From: Deinococcus alpinitundrae
Lineage (GTDB): Bacteria; Deinococcota; Deinococci; Deinococcales; Deinococcaceae
Assembly: GCF_009982895.1 (NCBI RefSeq)
Contig: NZ_WXZL01000016.1
Span: 1-64,000, forward strand
DNA: 64,000 nt
Direction: 5' to 3'
Shown here piece after piece: positions 31,851-43,365 of this stretch (positions are counted from its first letter, which is position 1; each line of letters begins with the position of its first letter). Both the position numbers and the translations under genes were made by a program. The notes beneath the pieces are model-generated. The model saw only the letters and a program-made list of their open reading frames with translations, searched no databases and was not told the DNA's origin.

Positions 31851-32960
31851 GTGTCCAGAATCGCCGCCCCAGCCAAGCCGACGGGCCGAACACCCGCACT
31901 GGTGAGCGGCCAGCTTTCCCGCTACGTGCTCAGAGAAGTCTGGCCGCTCTACGCGGGGGGTGTGCTGCTCTTTTTCGTGCTCCAGATGACCGATTACATC
32001 AGCACCATCGCTGGTATTTTTTCGTCGTACCACACCGGGCTGCTCAAGGCGGTGACGCTGCTGAGCTACGTGCTGCCGAACATCCTCAACAAGTGCCTGG
32101 TGGTGGCCGTGCCGTTTTCGCTGCTGCTGGCGCTCGGGCGGCTGGCCAAGGACAGCGAACTCAAGGCTGCCTACGCAGGCGGGGTATCGCCGCTCAGGGT
32201 GCTGGGGCCGTTCGTGCTTCCGGCGCTGATTGTGGGAGGCGTTGTTTACGGCAACGCGGGCTACCTGACGCCGAGCGGCAACGCCAAATACTTCAATTAC
32301 TTCTACACCGATATCTACCAGATGGTGGCGCAGACACCCACCACCGAAAACTACGCCCACGCCGAGAACGGCAATTTCTTCACGGCGGGGCGCATCGAGA
32401 GCCTGGGCAACGGCAGCCCCGAGACCCTCTCGGCCCTGACCGGCGTAGTCGTGCAAACGCCCCAGGGCACCTACAGCGCGGGCACCGGGCGCTGGGACTC
32501 GGCGGCCCACACCTGGGTCCTCGGCGGCGGCTACCGGGTCGATCCGGCGGGTCAGGTCACGGCGCTGCCGGGCGAGACCACCTTTGCTCAGACCGACGTG
32601 ATCGCCCAACCGCCGCCGCCGAGCGACCAGAGCAGCTCGCCGCAACTGCGCGCCCAGCTCTCGCAGCAGCAGAGCGGCACCGAACCCTACCGCCGCACCG
32701 CCTACGAACTGGCCCGCCGCCTGGCCGATTCGTTCACGCCGCTCGTGTTCGTGCTGGCCGCCGGAGCGCTGGGCCTGGGCCTGAGTAACCGGGCCTGGGC
32801 GGTGGGCGCGGTCATTCTCTTTCTGGCGATCTTCTACGCCCTGTGGAATACCGCGCCGCAACTGGCCGCCGTGGGCGCGCTGAGTCCGCTGCTGGCCGCC
32901 TGGCTACCCAATCTGGTGTTCACGGTGTTTGGGCTGATGCTGGCCTGGCGGCTGCGGTGA
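31851..32960 (+). CDS. lptF: LptF/LptG-type permease (YjgP/YjgQ family), first copy
   Basis: 369 residues, GTG start. Six transmembrane helices are arranged as three N-terminal (about 35-55, 65-90, 100-125) and three C-terminal, with a periplasmic beta-jellyroll between about 145 and 275. RYVLREVWPLYAGGVLLF and GRLAKDSELKAAYAGGVSPLRVL match LptF/G. In LPS bacteria these permeases, with the LptB ATPase, extract LPS from the inner membrane. The next gene is a second LptF/G overlapping its stop. Confidence 0.88.
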   Translation: MSRIAAPAKPTGRTPALVSGQLSRYVLREVWPLYAGGVLLFFVLQMTDYISTIAGIFSSYHTGLLKAVTLLSYVLPNILNKCLVVAVPFSLLLALGRLAKDSELKAAYAGGVSPLRVLGPFVLPALIVGGVVYGNAGYLTPSGNAKYFNYFYTDIYQMVAQTPTTENYAHAENGNFFTAGRIESLGNGSPETLSALTGVVVQTPQGTYSAGTGRWDSAAHTWVLGGGYRVDPAGQVTALPGETTFAQTDVIAQPPPPSDQSSSPQLRAQLSQQQSGTEPYRRTAYELARRLADSFTPLVFVLAAGALGLGLSNRAWAVGAVILFLAIFYALWNTAPQLAAVGALSPLLAAWLPNLVFTVFGLMLAWRLR

Positions 32961-34105
32961 GCCGGGCCGCGCTAAAGGAGTCGCCGCGCGCTAGGTCCGG
33001 CACGGGCCGCCTGAACCGCTACCTGCTGGAAGAGATTCTGCCGTTTTTGTTTGCCGGGCTGGCCGTGACCATTCTGCTGCTGCTGCTGGCGGCCTTGCAG
33101 GCAGTCATCGCGCCGCTGCTGGCCAAGGGAGCCAATCCCCTGCTGGTCGCCAAACTGGTGGCCCTGCAACTGCCCTACGCCGTGTCGCAGGGCCTGCCGA
33201 TCGCCCTGCTGTTCGCCACCCTGCTGGGGCTGTCGCGCCTCTCTGCCGATTCGGAAATCAAGGCGATGCAGGCCAGTGGCGTCTCGCCTGCCGTGCTGTT
33301 CGGGCCGGTCATGGCGCTGGGCCTGGTCGTCACCCTGCTCAGTTTCGCGGTGGGCGAGCTGCTGACCCCGCGCGCCAAGGTGCAGGCGCTGAGTGTGCAG
33401 CGCGAGATCGTGCTCGACAATCCCCGCGTGGCCGGGTTGGGCCAGCCGGGGGCAGGGGGCCAGGCACTGGTCTTGCGCGACGCCTTCGGGCGGGCCATCA
33501 GCGTGGCGGCCATTGAGCCGGGCGGTGAGTTGCGCGGCCTGAGCATCGCCAGCCTGCGCGACGGCGAGGTGGCCCGCGAGATCATCACCGCCCGGCGTGG
33601 ACGGCTGAGTCCGGGCAGCAACGTGCTGGAACTCTACGGCGGCCAGCGCATCACCTACCAGAACGAGAAGCCCTCCACCGTGCTGAGCTTCGAGCGCGGG
33701 ACGCTGCCGGTGCAGGACTTGCAGGCCAGCTTCAAGGGCGGCGACGAACTCAAGCCGGTGTTCTTGCCGCTGCGTGATTTGTGGGCGCGGGTGCAGAGTT
33801 ACCGCGCCCAGAACATCAACGCCCCGCAGGAGTTCACGGCCCTCCAGCGCAAGTTTGCCGAGCCGGGGGCGGCGCTGTGCATGGCCTTTTTCGCCGCCGC
33901 GCTGGCCGTCTTTTCCTTCAGAAGCAACCTGAACATTGGGCTGGTGTGGGTGCTGCTGCTGACCTTCTTTTACTACGCCACCTGGAGTGTGTTCCGGGTG
34001 ATGGGCGAAAACGGCGCGCTGCCCGCCGTGCTGGCTGCCTGGACGCCCGATGTCCTGTACCTGCTGGCTGGTGTGGGGCTGTTGTGGGTCGCGGCGCGGC
34101 GCTGA
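32957..34105 (+). CDS. lptG: LptF/LptG-type permease (YjgP/YjgQ family), second copy
   Basis: 382 residues; GTG overlaps the previous stop (GTGA), so the two are translationally coupled and probably form a heterodimer. Layout is three helices, periplasmic jellyroll (about 150-280), three helices; NRYLLEEILPFLFAGLAVTI and SRLSADSEIKAMQASGVSPAVLF are family hallmarks. Which of the pair is F and which G cannot be assigned firmly. Confidence 0.88.
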   Translation: MSRAALKESPRARSGTGRLNRYLLEEILPFLFAGLAVTILLLLLAALQAVIAPLLAKGANPLLVAKLVALQLPYAVSQGLPIALLFATLLGLSRLSADSEIKAMQASGVSPAVLFGPVMALGLVVTLLSFAVGELLTPRAKVQALSVQREIVLDNPRVAGLGQPGAGGQALVLRDAFGRAISVAAIEPGGELRGLSIASLRDGEVAREIITARRGRLSPGSNVLELYGGQRITYQNEKPSTVLSFERGTLPVQDLQASFKGGDELKPVFLPLRDLWARVQSYRAQNINAPQEFTALQRKFAEPGAALCMAFFAAALAVFSFRSNLNIGLVWVLLLTFFYYATWSVFRVMGENGALPAVLAAWTPDVLYLLAGVGLLWVAARR

Positions 34106-34217
34106 CGTCTGGGCCGAGGAGGCACCTGGGTGGGGGTTCGCGGAGACGTTAAGAAAAGCTGGGCTGCCCGCTTCTGACGTGGGCGCGTATCATGCAACAC
34201 AGTGAAAAAGGAAGGAC

Positions 34218-34229
34218 GGAAGCGCTTCC
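34218..34229. promoter_or_regulatory. 12-bp perfect palindrome upstream of gnd, LacI-type operator candidate
   Basis: GGAAGCGCTTCC is a perfect palindrome with a central CG, the architecture of LacI-family operators. It lies about 80 nt before the gnd ATG. A TATCAT box sits at 34188-34193 upstream of it, so a bound repressor could block elongation or initiation. The regulator is not in the window. Confidence 0.45.
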
Positions 34230-34307
34230 ATTTTTGTCGGCAGAGGCGCTGACACCCATTCCCGGCACCGGCACCACCGGGTCGACGAACCGGAGCAAGG
34301 AGACAGC

Positions 34308-37258
<2,951 letters not shown>

Positions 37259-37283
37259 TTCGCGCGGGCTGGAGGGATGAACC

Positions 37284-38258
37284 ATGACTGCTGCCACCAG
37301 CCGTTTGAAACCGCTCGGCCCGCTGCCCACCAATGTCCGGGGCGCTCAGCGCACGCTCGACGAGCTGTGGGCGCAGACCGACATCGAGACGCGGGCCTAC
37401 ACCGGCAACATCATCGCGCTGACCGAACCACATTACCAGGGCCGCATTCAGGAAGCCCTGACCGGTCTGGAAGGGCGCTATGCGGGCCGCCAGATCATCG
37501 CCGTGATGCAGCCCTCGGCGTCGGGGCGCATGAGCATCGACGCCGAGCTGGTGCCGCAGCAGGGCCTCTACATCGAGCGGTTGACCCTGCTGGCCAACCC
37601 CGGGCAGCTGCGCGGCGCGATCTTGCCGCTGCTGCGCCCGGCGACCGTCAACCACGTCTGGTGGGCCTCGGACGATCCGCCCGGCGGACCGCTGCTGCGC
37701 GAGCTGACCGAGATTGCCGACCAGGTGATCGCCGACAGCCTCAGGCTCGACATTCCCCCGGCCCGCCAGTACGCCCTGGCCGATCTGGGCTGGTCGCGCT
37801 CGGCGGCCTGGCGTGAGGCGCTGGCGCAGTTGTTTGACAGCAAGGACGCCGCCTCCGTGCTGGGACAGGTTACCCGGCTCAAGGTCTGGTCGGGCGGCAA
37901 GAACGACCGCGCCGCCCGGCTCTACGCCGCCTGGGTCGCTTGTACCCTGGGCTGGAAGGATCTCAGCGCCGTGACCTTCGTGCGCGGCGACTGCGAGCGC
38001 CAGCACGGCGATTTGTGTGGGGTCGAGCTGAGCGGGCCGGGCGTGCGCTTCACGCTCAAGGCCACCGGCAAGGAGGGAGTGCGCTCGACGGTCAAGTTCG
38101 GCACCGCCAACCGCCAGACCTCAATGATGGTGCCGAGCATGACGTTGGCCGAGGGCCTGGGCCGGGTGATGGCCCGCCCGGAGCGCGGCAGCGTGTTTGA
38201 GGCAGCCTGGACCCTGGCCCGCGCCAGCCTGGCCGAGGCCGCGCCGGAGAGCCAGTGA
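37284..38258 (+). CDS. opcA: OpcA, glucose-6-phosphate dehydrogenase assembly/activator protein
   Basis: 324 residues. Resembles OpcA of cyanobacteria and actinobacteria, needed for G6PDH activity or redox control. [25 protein letters not shown] and the C-terminal region with [15 protein letters not shown] fit the family. It lies 25 nt after zwf and overlaps pgl by 4 nt, the standard zwf-opcA-pgl order. Confidence 0.88.
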   Translation: MTAATSRLKPLGPLPTNVRGAQRTLDELWAQTDIETRAYTGNIIALTEPHYQGRIQEALTGLEGRYAGRQIIAVMQPSASGRMSIDAELVPQQGLYIERLTLLANPGQLRGAILPLLRPATVNHVWWASDDPPGGPLLRELTEIADQVIADSLRLDIPPARQYALADLGWSRSAAWREALAQLFDSKDAASVLGQVTRLKVWSGGKNDRAARLYAAWVACTLGWKDLSAVTFVRGDCERQHGDLCGVELSGPGVRFTLKATGKEGVRSTVKFGTANRQTSMMVPSMTLAEGLGRVMARPERGSVFEAAWTLARASLAEAAPESQ

Positions 38259-38926
38259 ACCTTCAGGTCTACCAGACCCCCCAGGCCACCGCCGAGGCCG
38301 CCGCTGAAGCCTTTGCCGCAGTCGCTCGGCAAGCCGTGGCGGAGCGCGGGGTCTTTCGCGTGGCCCTGTCGGGCGGCAGCACGCCCAAGCTAATGTACGC
38401 TGCTCTGCAGGGTCTGGACGTGCCCTGGGCACAGGTCTACATCTATTTCAGTGACGAGCGCACAGTGGGACCGGACGACCCTCAGAGCAACTACCACACC
38501 GCCAAAGTGGGCCTGCTCGACGTTGTGCCGGTTCCGGCTGAGCAGGTTCACCGGATGGAAGGCGAGCGTGACCCCAACGACGCTGCCCGCGACTATGCCG
38601 CGCTGCTGCCCCCGCAACTCGATCTGGTGTTGCTGGGCATGGGCGACGACGGTCACACCGCCTCCCTCTTTCCCGGCACAGCGGGCCTGAAGCTGGGTGG
38701 GCGGGTTATCGCCAACGAGGTGCCGCAGCAGCACACCTGGCGGCTGAGCTTCACCTTCGGCGAGGTCAACGCGGCCCGCGAACGCTGGCTGCTCGTTACC
38801 GGCGCGGCCAAGGCCCCGGTGCTGGCTGAAATCGGGCGTGGCGAGGGCGAGTACCCCGTACGGCAGGTCGCGGATCCGGTGTGGTTTCTGGACGCGGCAG
38901 CAGCACAGCACCTGTCACCCACCTGA
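38255..38926 (+). CDS. pgl: 6-phosphogluconolactonase (DevB type)
   Basis: 223 residues, GTG in the opcA stop (GTGA). The conserved blocks are [31 protein letters not shown] and [20 protein letters not shown], including the active-site His of the last motif. Closes the oxidative branch: glucose-6-phosphate to ribulose-5-phosphate with reducing power. Last gene of the operon. Confidence 0.93.
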   Translation: MNLQVYQTPQATAEAAAEAFAAVARQAVAERGVFRVALSGGSTPKLMYAALQGLDVPWAQVYIYFSDERTVGPDDPQSNYHTAKVGLLDVVPVPAEQVHRMEGERDPNDAARDYAALLPPQLDLVLLGMGDDGHTASLFPGTAGLKLGGRVIANEVPQQHTWRLSFTFGEVNAARERWLLVTGAAKAPVLAEIGRGEGEYPVRQVADPVWFLDAAAAQHLSPT

Positions 38927-39086
38927 TTCACGGCTCTCCTGTATCCTCACCCGGTTTTTGCTGTCGCCTTCGGCCTTTCACAGGTCCTCGTCTGCACGTC
39001 GGCTTTGGACGCATAGCCGAACACGCTCACGCTAACGGTCAGTGGGTCGTGGGTGGTTGGCTATGCCTCTGCCGCAGTATCTCGCC

Positions 39087-39851
39087 TCAATCCGGCAAAC
39101 GGTAGACGGTGTGGGCGTTGGCGTCGGTCAGGGCTTCTGCCTCGGCCTCACCCAGGCCGCGCAGGGCTGCCAGAAACTGCAGGGTGTAGCGCACGTAGCC
39201 GGGCCGATTGGGTTTGCCGCGCTTCGGGACCGGGGCCAGAAACGGCGCGTCGGTTTCGACCAGCAATCGGTCCGGCGGCACGAATCGGGCGGCCTCCTGA
39301 ATATCCTGGGCGCTCTTATAGGTCAGGTTTCCGGCGAACGACACATACCAGCCCGTGTCGAGCGCGGCACGCAGCAGCCCGGCGTGGCCGTTGCAGCAGT
39401 GCAGGATGCCGCGTGGCCAGCCCGCTGCTCGGATCATCTCGGCGCAGCCTAGGCTGGCCCGCTCGCCGCCCGGCGCGTCGCGGGTATGCACGATCACCGG
39501 CAGGTCGCGCCGCCGCCCGAGGTTGAGCTGCCACTCGAAGGCCGAGCGCTGTGCTTCGAGCTGGTCGTGCGCCCAGTAGTCGTCCAGGCCAGTCTCGCCG
39601 ATGGCCACCACGCGTGGGCGCGAGCTGATGGCTTCCAGCTCGGCGCGGGTCTGTGGGCTGTCCTCGGCGGCCACGTCGGTGGGGTGCAGGCCCACGCTGG
39701 CGTACACGTCGGGATACTGGTCGGCCAGGGCCAGGGCGTTGCGGGCGTGCTGCACGTTTGCGCCCACGCAGATCATGGCGCTCAGGCCCAGCTCCCCGCG
39801 TGCCGAGGCCGGGTCGTCCAGGTAATCGAGGTGGCAGTGGGTGTCGATCAT
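39087..39851 (-). CDS. tatD: TatD-family metal-dependent hydrolase
   Basis: 254 residues. Metal ligands are visible: [10 protein letters not shown] (HxH), GETGLDDYW (Glu), IVHTRDA (His), LHCCNGH (His) and [10 protein letters not shown] (Asp). TatD enzymes are 3'-5' deoxyribonucleases; the product is cytosolic. TAGCCT (minus strand, 39863-39858) ends 6 nt before the ATG at 39851. Confidence 0.9.
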   Translation of the reverse strand: MIDTHCHLDYLDDPASARGELGLSAMICVGANVQHARNALALADQYPDVYASVGLHPTDVAAEDSPQTRAELEAISSRPRVVAIGETGLDDYWAHDQLEAQRSAFEWQLNLGRRRDLPVIVHTRDAPGGERASLGCAEMIRAAGWPRGILHCCNGHAGLLRAALDTGWYVSFAGNLTYKSAQDIQEAARFVPPDRLLVETDAPFLAPVPKRGKPNRPGYVRYTLQFLAALRGLGEAEAEALTDANAHTVYRLPD

Positions 39852-40008
39852 GGGTGCAGGCTAATGCACTGGCTAGGCCAGTGGGCCGTGGGGGCGCAGG
39901 AAAAGCGGCCCGTGCCTTCCGGGCCAAACTGACTGCGCGTCTCATCTGCGGACCAGTGGTCAGATAACCCTAAGCACTCTCATGAAGGCAGACAGCTATC
40001 ATGCCTGC

Positions 40009-40068
40009 GTGTTCAAGCCGCTCTCCAACCCAGATGCACTGTCCGGGCAACATCGGTGGAAGTCTTGA
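40009..40068 (+). CDS. Candidate 19-residue leader ORF coupled to lptC
   Basis: TATCAT (39997-40002) ends 6 nt before a GTG at 40009, which opens 19 codons ending at a TGA (40066-40068) that shares its A with the lptC ATG. The spacing is that of the leaderless genes here, so ribosomes may load on this short frame and re-initiate at lptC. The peptide, starting MFKPLSNPDALSG, is not recognised. Speculative because it is so short. Confidence 0.35.
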   Translation: MFKPLSNPDALSGQHRWKS

Positions 40069-40652
40069 TGTTGCGTCTGAGCGTGTTGGCGCTGACGGCG
40101 TTGCTGCTGTTCGGCTTGGTGTTCGCGCTGCTGCCTGCTGCGCCCAGCGTGCGCGGCTCCGGGGTCACGCTCAGCGGGGTCAAGCTGCGGCTCTACCCAG
40201 CTCAGGACCCCAAAGCCGAGTGGCGTTTCGCGGCGGGTCAGATCAGCGTGGACCCGGAAAAGGGCGAGACGGCCCTCGATCAGCTCGGACAGGGGGCCCG
40301 CTGGGTGCAGAGCAGCACCGGGACGCTCCAAGAAGACATGACCATTAACGCCACCAAGCTGGTGATCGACAGCCAGGACAACCTACACGCCCAGCAGGCC
40401 AGGCTCTACACCCTGGCCGACTGCAGCACCTTCACGCTGTCATCGCAGGGTCAGCAGGAAGTCATCATCAACCAGCAGGGTGGCTATAGCGCCCCGCGCG
40501 GCGAGATCAGTTCACCCGTTCAGAGCGGCGTCTACAGCAGCATCAAGGCCAACTTCGACTTCAGTACTTTCCAGGCCGAACTCGACCCCGGCGCTGAATT
40601 TCACACCGCGCCGCCCACCCGTTGCGTGAACGGCAAGATTCAACCCCGCTGA
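40068..40652 (+). CDS. lptC: LptC-like protein
   Basis: 194 residues. One N-terminal hydrophobic segment (about 5-25) that may be a membrane anchor or signal, then a beta-rich domain beginning [23 protein letters not shown] (shown in parts: [18 protein letters not shown]) and [14 protein letters not shown], typical of LptC/YrbK-like jellyroll proteins that bridge LptF/G to LptA. GGTGGA upstream supports the ATG at 40068. It is followed by two LptA-like genes. Confidence 0.65.
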   Translation: MLRLSVLALTALLLFGLVFALLPAAPSVRGSGVTLSGVKLRLYPAQDPKAEWRFAAGQISVDPEKGETALDQLGQGARWVQSSTGTLQEDMTINATKLVIDSQDNLHAQQARLYTLADCSTFTLSSQGQQEVIINQQGGYSAPRGEISSPVQSGVYSSIKANFDFSTFQAELDPGAEFHTAPPTRCVNGKIQPR

Positions 40653-40717
40653 GTGCGGGTTCCCGGCACCGTCTTGCCTTCCCAGCCTGTCTTTCCCTCA
40701 CTACTTCAAGGAGAACC

Positions 40718-41632
40718 ATGAAACGTCCCCTCGTTCTACTGTCCATACTGGCCCTCACCACCGCTCTCGCCGCCCAGGTTGACCGGGTGCTGCGCTTCGA
40801 CACCGCCGCCAACGTGCAGGGCAACCTACGGAACGGTCCCATCAACTACACCGGCAAGGACGGCAATCCCATCAAGGCCAGCGTCAACAATGTCAATATC
40901 ACCGCGCCCAGCGCCGTACTCACTGCGCCTGCGGGCAGCACCCTGGCTGGGGCCGAGGGCAAGCGCACCGCTGTCTTCAGTGGGGGCGGCGGCGACGTGA
41001 ACGTGGTGCGCGGCCGCCTGACGGCCAGGGGTGGGCAGCTCGCCTACAGCGAGGCGACGGGTCAGGGTGTGCTGACCAGCGGCCCCAGCGCCGTGTTCGT
41101 GCCGGAAACCAAGGACGACGGCGACCCAGTGAATATCAAGGCCACCCAGATGAGCCTCGACGTGGACACCAATATGAGCACCTCGACCGGCAGTGTGGAG
41201 CTGGTCAGCGGCAGCCAGACGGGCCGGGGCGACAAGCTGATCTTCGACGAGGACAAATCGGTCGGCGTGCTGACCGGCAACCCCAGCCTGACCCGCGCCG
41301 CCAGCGCCAAGCAAAAGGAACTGATCATCACCGGCACCGAGGCCAGGGTCGTGTCGAAGAACAAGCTGCTGTACGTGAAGGGCAAGGTCAAGCTGGTTCA
41401 GGGGACCAGCACCACCACCGGCGACGCGGTGTACTACGACGACAAGAACAACGTGGCCTACGTGGTCGGCAACGCCGTGAGCAGCGACAGCAAGACCGGC
41501 ACCAAGGTCACGGCCCTCAAGAACGGCTACCTGGAGCAGCGCACAGATCTGGGTCGGGTGCGGGCGTTGAGCAAGCCGTTCAACATTCCCACCGACCGCT
41601 TTTTGCTGACCGGCGAAAAGAGCAGCCAGTAA
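40718..41632 (+). CDS. lptA: LptA/OstA-like periplasmic protein, first copy
   Basis: 304 residues. Clear signal peptide ([20 protein letters not shown]), then repeated beta-strand units of the OstA/LptA type: [33 protein letters not shown] and [18 protein letters not shown], each carrying the turn that ends in a Val-Gly step. Strong AAGGAG at 40708-40713. In LPS bacteria LptA forms the periplasmic bridge. Confidence 0.82.
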   Translation: MKRPLVLLSILALTTALAAQVDRVLRFDTAANVQGNLRNGPINYTGKDGNPIKASVNNVNITAPSAVLTAPAGSTLAGAEGKRTAVFSGGGGDVNVVRGRLTARGGQLAYSEATGQGVLTSGPSAVFVPETKDDGDPVNIKATQMSLDVDTNMSTSTGSVELVSGSQTGRGDKLIFDEDKSVGVLTGNPSLTRAASAKQKELIITGTEARVVSKNKLLYVKGKVKLVQGTSTTTGDAVYYDDKNNVAYVVGNAVSSDSKTGTKVTALKNGYLEQRTDLGRVRALSKPFNIPTDRFLLTGEKSSQ

Positions 41633-41650
41633 GTGGAAAGGGGGGGTAGG

Positions 41651-42757
41651 GTGAAGGGGCGGGCGCTGCGGCAAGTAGCGCTCGGCAGTGTGCTGCTGCT
41701 GGGCCTGGCGCTGGCTCAGCAATCCGGCTCTCAGCAACCCAGCTCGCAGCAGCCCCCAGCGACAGTGCAGCAGCCTGCGGCCCCAGCCCAGCCAGATCAG
41801 GCTGCCTCACCTACCGAGCCGACTCCGGCAGACGATGCACCCACGCCGGACAGCTCAGTGCCGCAGGATGATTCGGCCCCCGCTGGTGCAGATTCGCCCA
41901 GCCCAGCCCAGTCCAGCGCAGATCAGGAAGGCGCGAATGTCACCCTGACCCGCAAGGCCAAGGACGGCAAATCGCGCATCATCAAGATTGTCCGCACCGG
42001 CCTGACCGATGACACTGGCATCTTCGCCTCCTGTACGCCGCAGGACAGCGACCCGGCGGGCAGCCCGACCGTCTCGGTGTTTTCGGAAACCGGGCCGGGC
42101 GGCATTCAGGTCACGGTGGACAAGAACCTGATTCGCTCGCCGCTGGCCATCGTCACCCAGCAGGAAGGTGGCGACGGCCACATTGAGGTGAGCGCCGGAA
42201 CCGCCCAGTTTCTCGACAACCCGCCGGAAGGCAAGACCGACCGCCTCAGCCGCTGCGCCGTGCAGGCCGATCCCAGGCCCGCGCCCGACACGGTGTTCGT
42301 GACTCAGGGCCGCACCAGCCTCAAGGGGCAGACGTTGGTGTACGACGAATCCGATGGGGTGGCGCGCATCGCTGGCCCGATCACCTTCGAGCGCGCGCCG
42401 GAAACCGGCAAGCCGGAAACCGACCGCCTGACCGGTAACAGTGAGCGCATCGAGGTGGACGTGGACAAGGAAACCACGACCCTGGTGGGCAAGGTCACCC
42501 TGAAAAACGGCACGCGGACTAGCAGCGCCGAGCGGGTGGACTACGACGACGCGGCCAACGTCGCCGTTTTGCGCGGCGCGCCCGGCGCGCTGGCCCAGTC
42601 GGTCAACGGCCAGGAGATCATCTGCGCCATGATCATTCGCTACAACCTCGACCTCAATACGGTGACAGCGGTGGACAACATCAGTGGGCAATTCCCTGAC
42701 GGCGAGGGCAGTGCCTCCACTTCAGGTGACGCGCCGGGCGTGGGCTGCTCCGGCTGA
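41651..42757 (+). CDS. LptA/OstA-like periplasmic protein, second copy
   Basis: 368 residues from a GTG. Signal peptide ([20 protein letters not shown]), a Pro/Gln/Ala/Ser/Asp-rich disordered stretch (about 22-100), then OstA-type repeats with [19 protein letters not shown] and [17 protein letters not shown]. It starts 18 nt after the first copy ends. A GTG at 41633 is an in-frame alternative. Confidence 0.8.
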   Translation: MKGRALRQVALGSVLLLGLALAQQSGSQQPSSQQPPATVQQPAAPAQPDQAASPTEPTPADDAPTPDSSVPQDDSAPAGADSPSPAQSSADQEGANVTLTRKAKDGKSRIIKIVRTGLTDDTGIFASCTPQDSDPAGSPTVSVFSETGPGGIQVTVDKNLIRSPLAIVTQQEGGDGHIEVSAGTAQFLDNPPEGKTDRLSRCAVQADPRPAPDTVFVTQGRTSLKGQTLVYDESDGVARIAGPITFERAPETGKPETDRLTGNSERIEVDVDKETTTLVGKVTLKNGTRTSSAERVDYDDAANVAVLRGAPGALAQSVNGQEIICAMIIRYNLDLNTVTAVDNISGQFPDGEGSASTSGDAPGVGCSG

Positions 42758-42801
42758 GCGCAGCGGCTCGCTCGGGGGATTGGCAGAGCTGCTCCAATCT
42801 G

Positions 42802-42818
42802 TTATGTTATTTGCGTAA
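42802..42818. promoter_or_regulatory. Radiation/desiccation response motif (RDRM), DdrO operator of ddrB
   Basis: TTATGTTATTTGCGTAA fits the published 17-bp RDRM palindrome (TTATGNNATNNNCATAA-type) at nearly every conserved position. It lies 60 nt before the ddrB ATG. In Deinococcus the repressor DdrO binds this site and the metalloprotease PprI cleaves DdrO after radiation or desiccation. Confidence 0.8.
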
Positions 42819-42878
42819 GGCGTTTCACTCTTTGCTTTCCAATCCTGTCAGCTACGCCTCTACCTCAAGGAGTCAAAC

Positions 42879-43340
42879 ATGTCCATTCAGTTGCACCTCG
42901 TCGGCCCGCTGGGCACCAGCATCACGGTTGAAGTTCAAGAAGAGCGCGATATCTTTCCCACCCTGCGCAAATACGGCAAGTCCGGCTGGAGCAGCGGAGA
43001 CCTGCCCGCCGGGGGCGTGTCGCTGCCGCTCGGCATGGCCGACATCTTCGACTGGAACCTGATCGGCGCGCGGCCCTACACCAACGCCGAGGGCGAGCAG
43101 GCGGTGATGTACCGGGGTCAGAGCTACAAGCGCCGCGAACTCGACGAGGTTGATACCAAGAAGATCAAGCTGCCCAAGATCGTCAAGTACTCGCGCGGCG
43201 CACGGCCCACCGATCTGCCTCACCTCAAAGAAGGCGAGGAGGGCGGCGTGCAGTACGTCACGCTGATCACCTTCCGGGGCGGCGGCAAGGTGCTCGACGC
43301 CTACGTGGATCAGAACAAGGTGGCGGGTCAGGCGGGATAA
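42879..43340 (+). CDS. ddrB: DdrB, DNA-damage response single-strand DNA-binding and annealing protein
   Basis: 153 residues, close to the known length of about 144. Conserved DdrB landmarks: RKYGKSGWSSGDLPAGG, then FDWNLIGARPYTNAEGE, SYKRRELDEVDTKKIKLPK, IVKYSRGAR and YVTLITFRGGGK. DdrB is a Deinococcus-specific pentameric SSB-like protein that anneals single strands early after irradiation. The AAGGAG at 42867-42872 and the RDRM upstream support the start and radiation control. It follows the lpt-like trio. Confidence 0.93.
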   Translation: MSIQLHLVGPLGTSITVEVQEERDIFPTLRKYGKSGWSSGDLPAGGVSLPLGMADIFDWNLIGARPYTNAEGEQAVMYRGQSYKRRELDEVDTKKIKLPKIVKYSRGARPTDLPHLKEGEEGGVQYVTLITFRGGGKVLDAYVDQNKVAGQAG

Positions 43341-43365
43341 GCGGGTTCCAGCGCCCCACGCACGT

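Noticed and set aside
39011..39066. Imperfect inverted repeat GCATAGCC / GGCTATGC in the 160-nt gap between pgl and tatD
   Set aside because: Only 8 bp with a 40-nt loop and no T-run; too weak to call a terminator or repeat.
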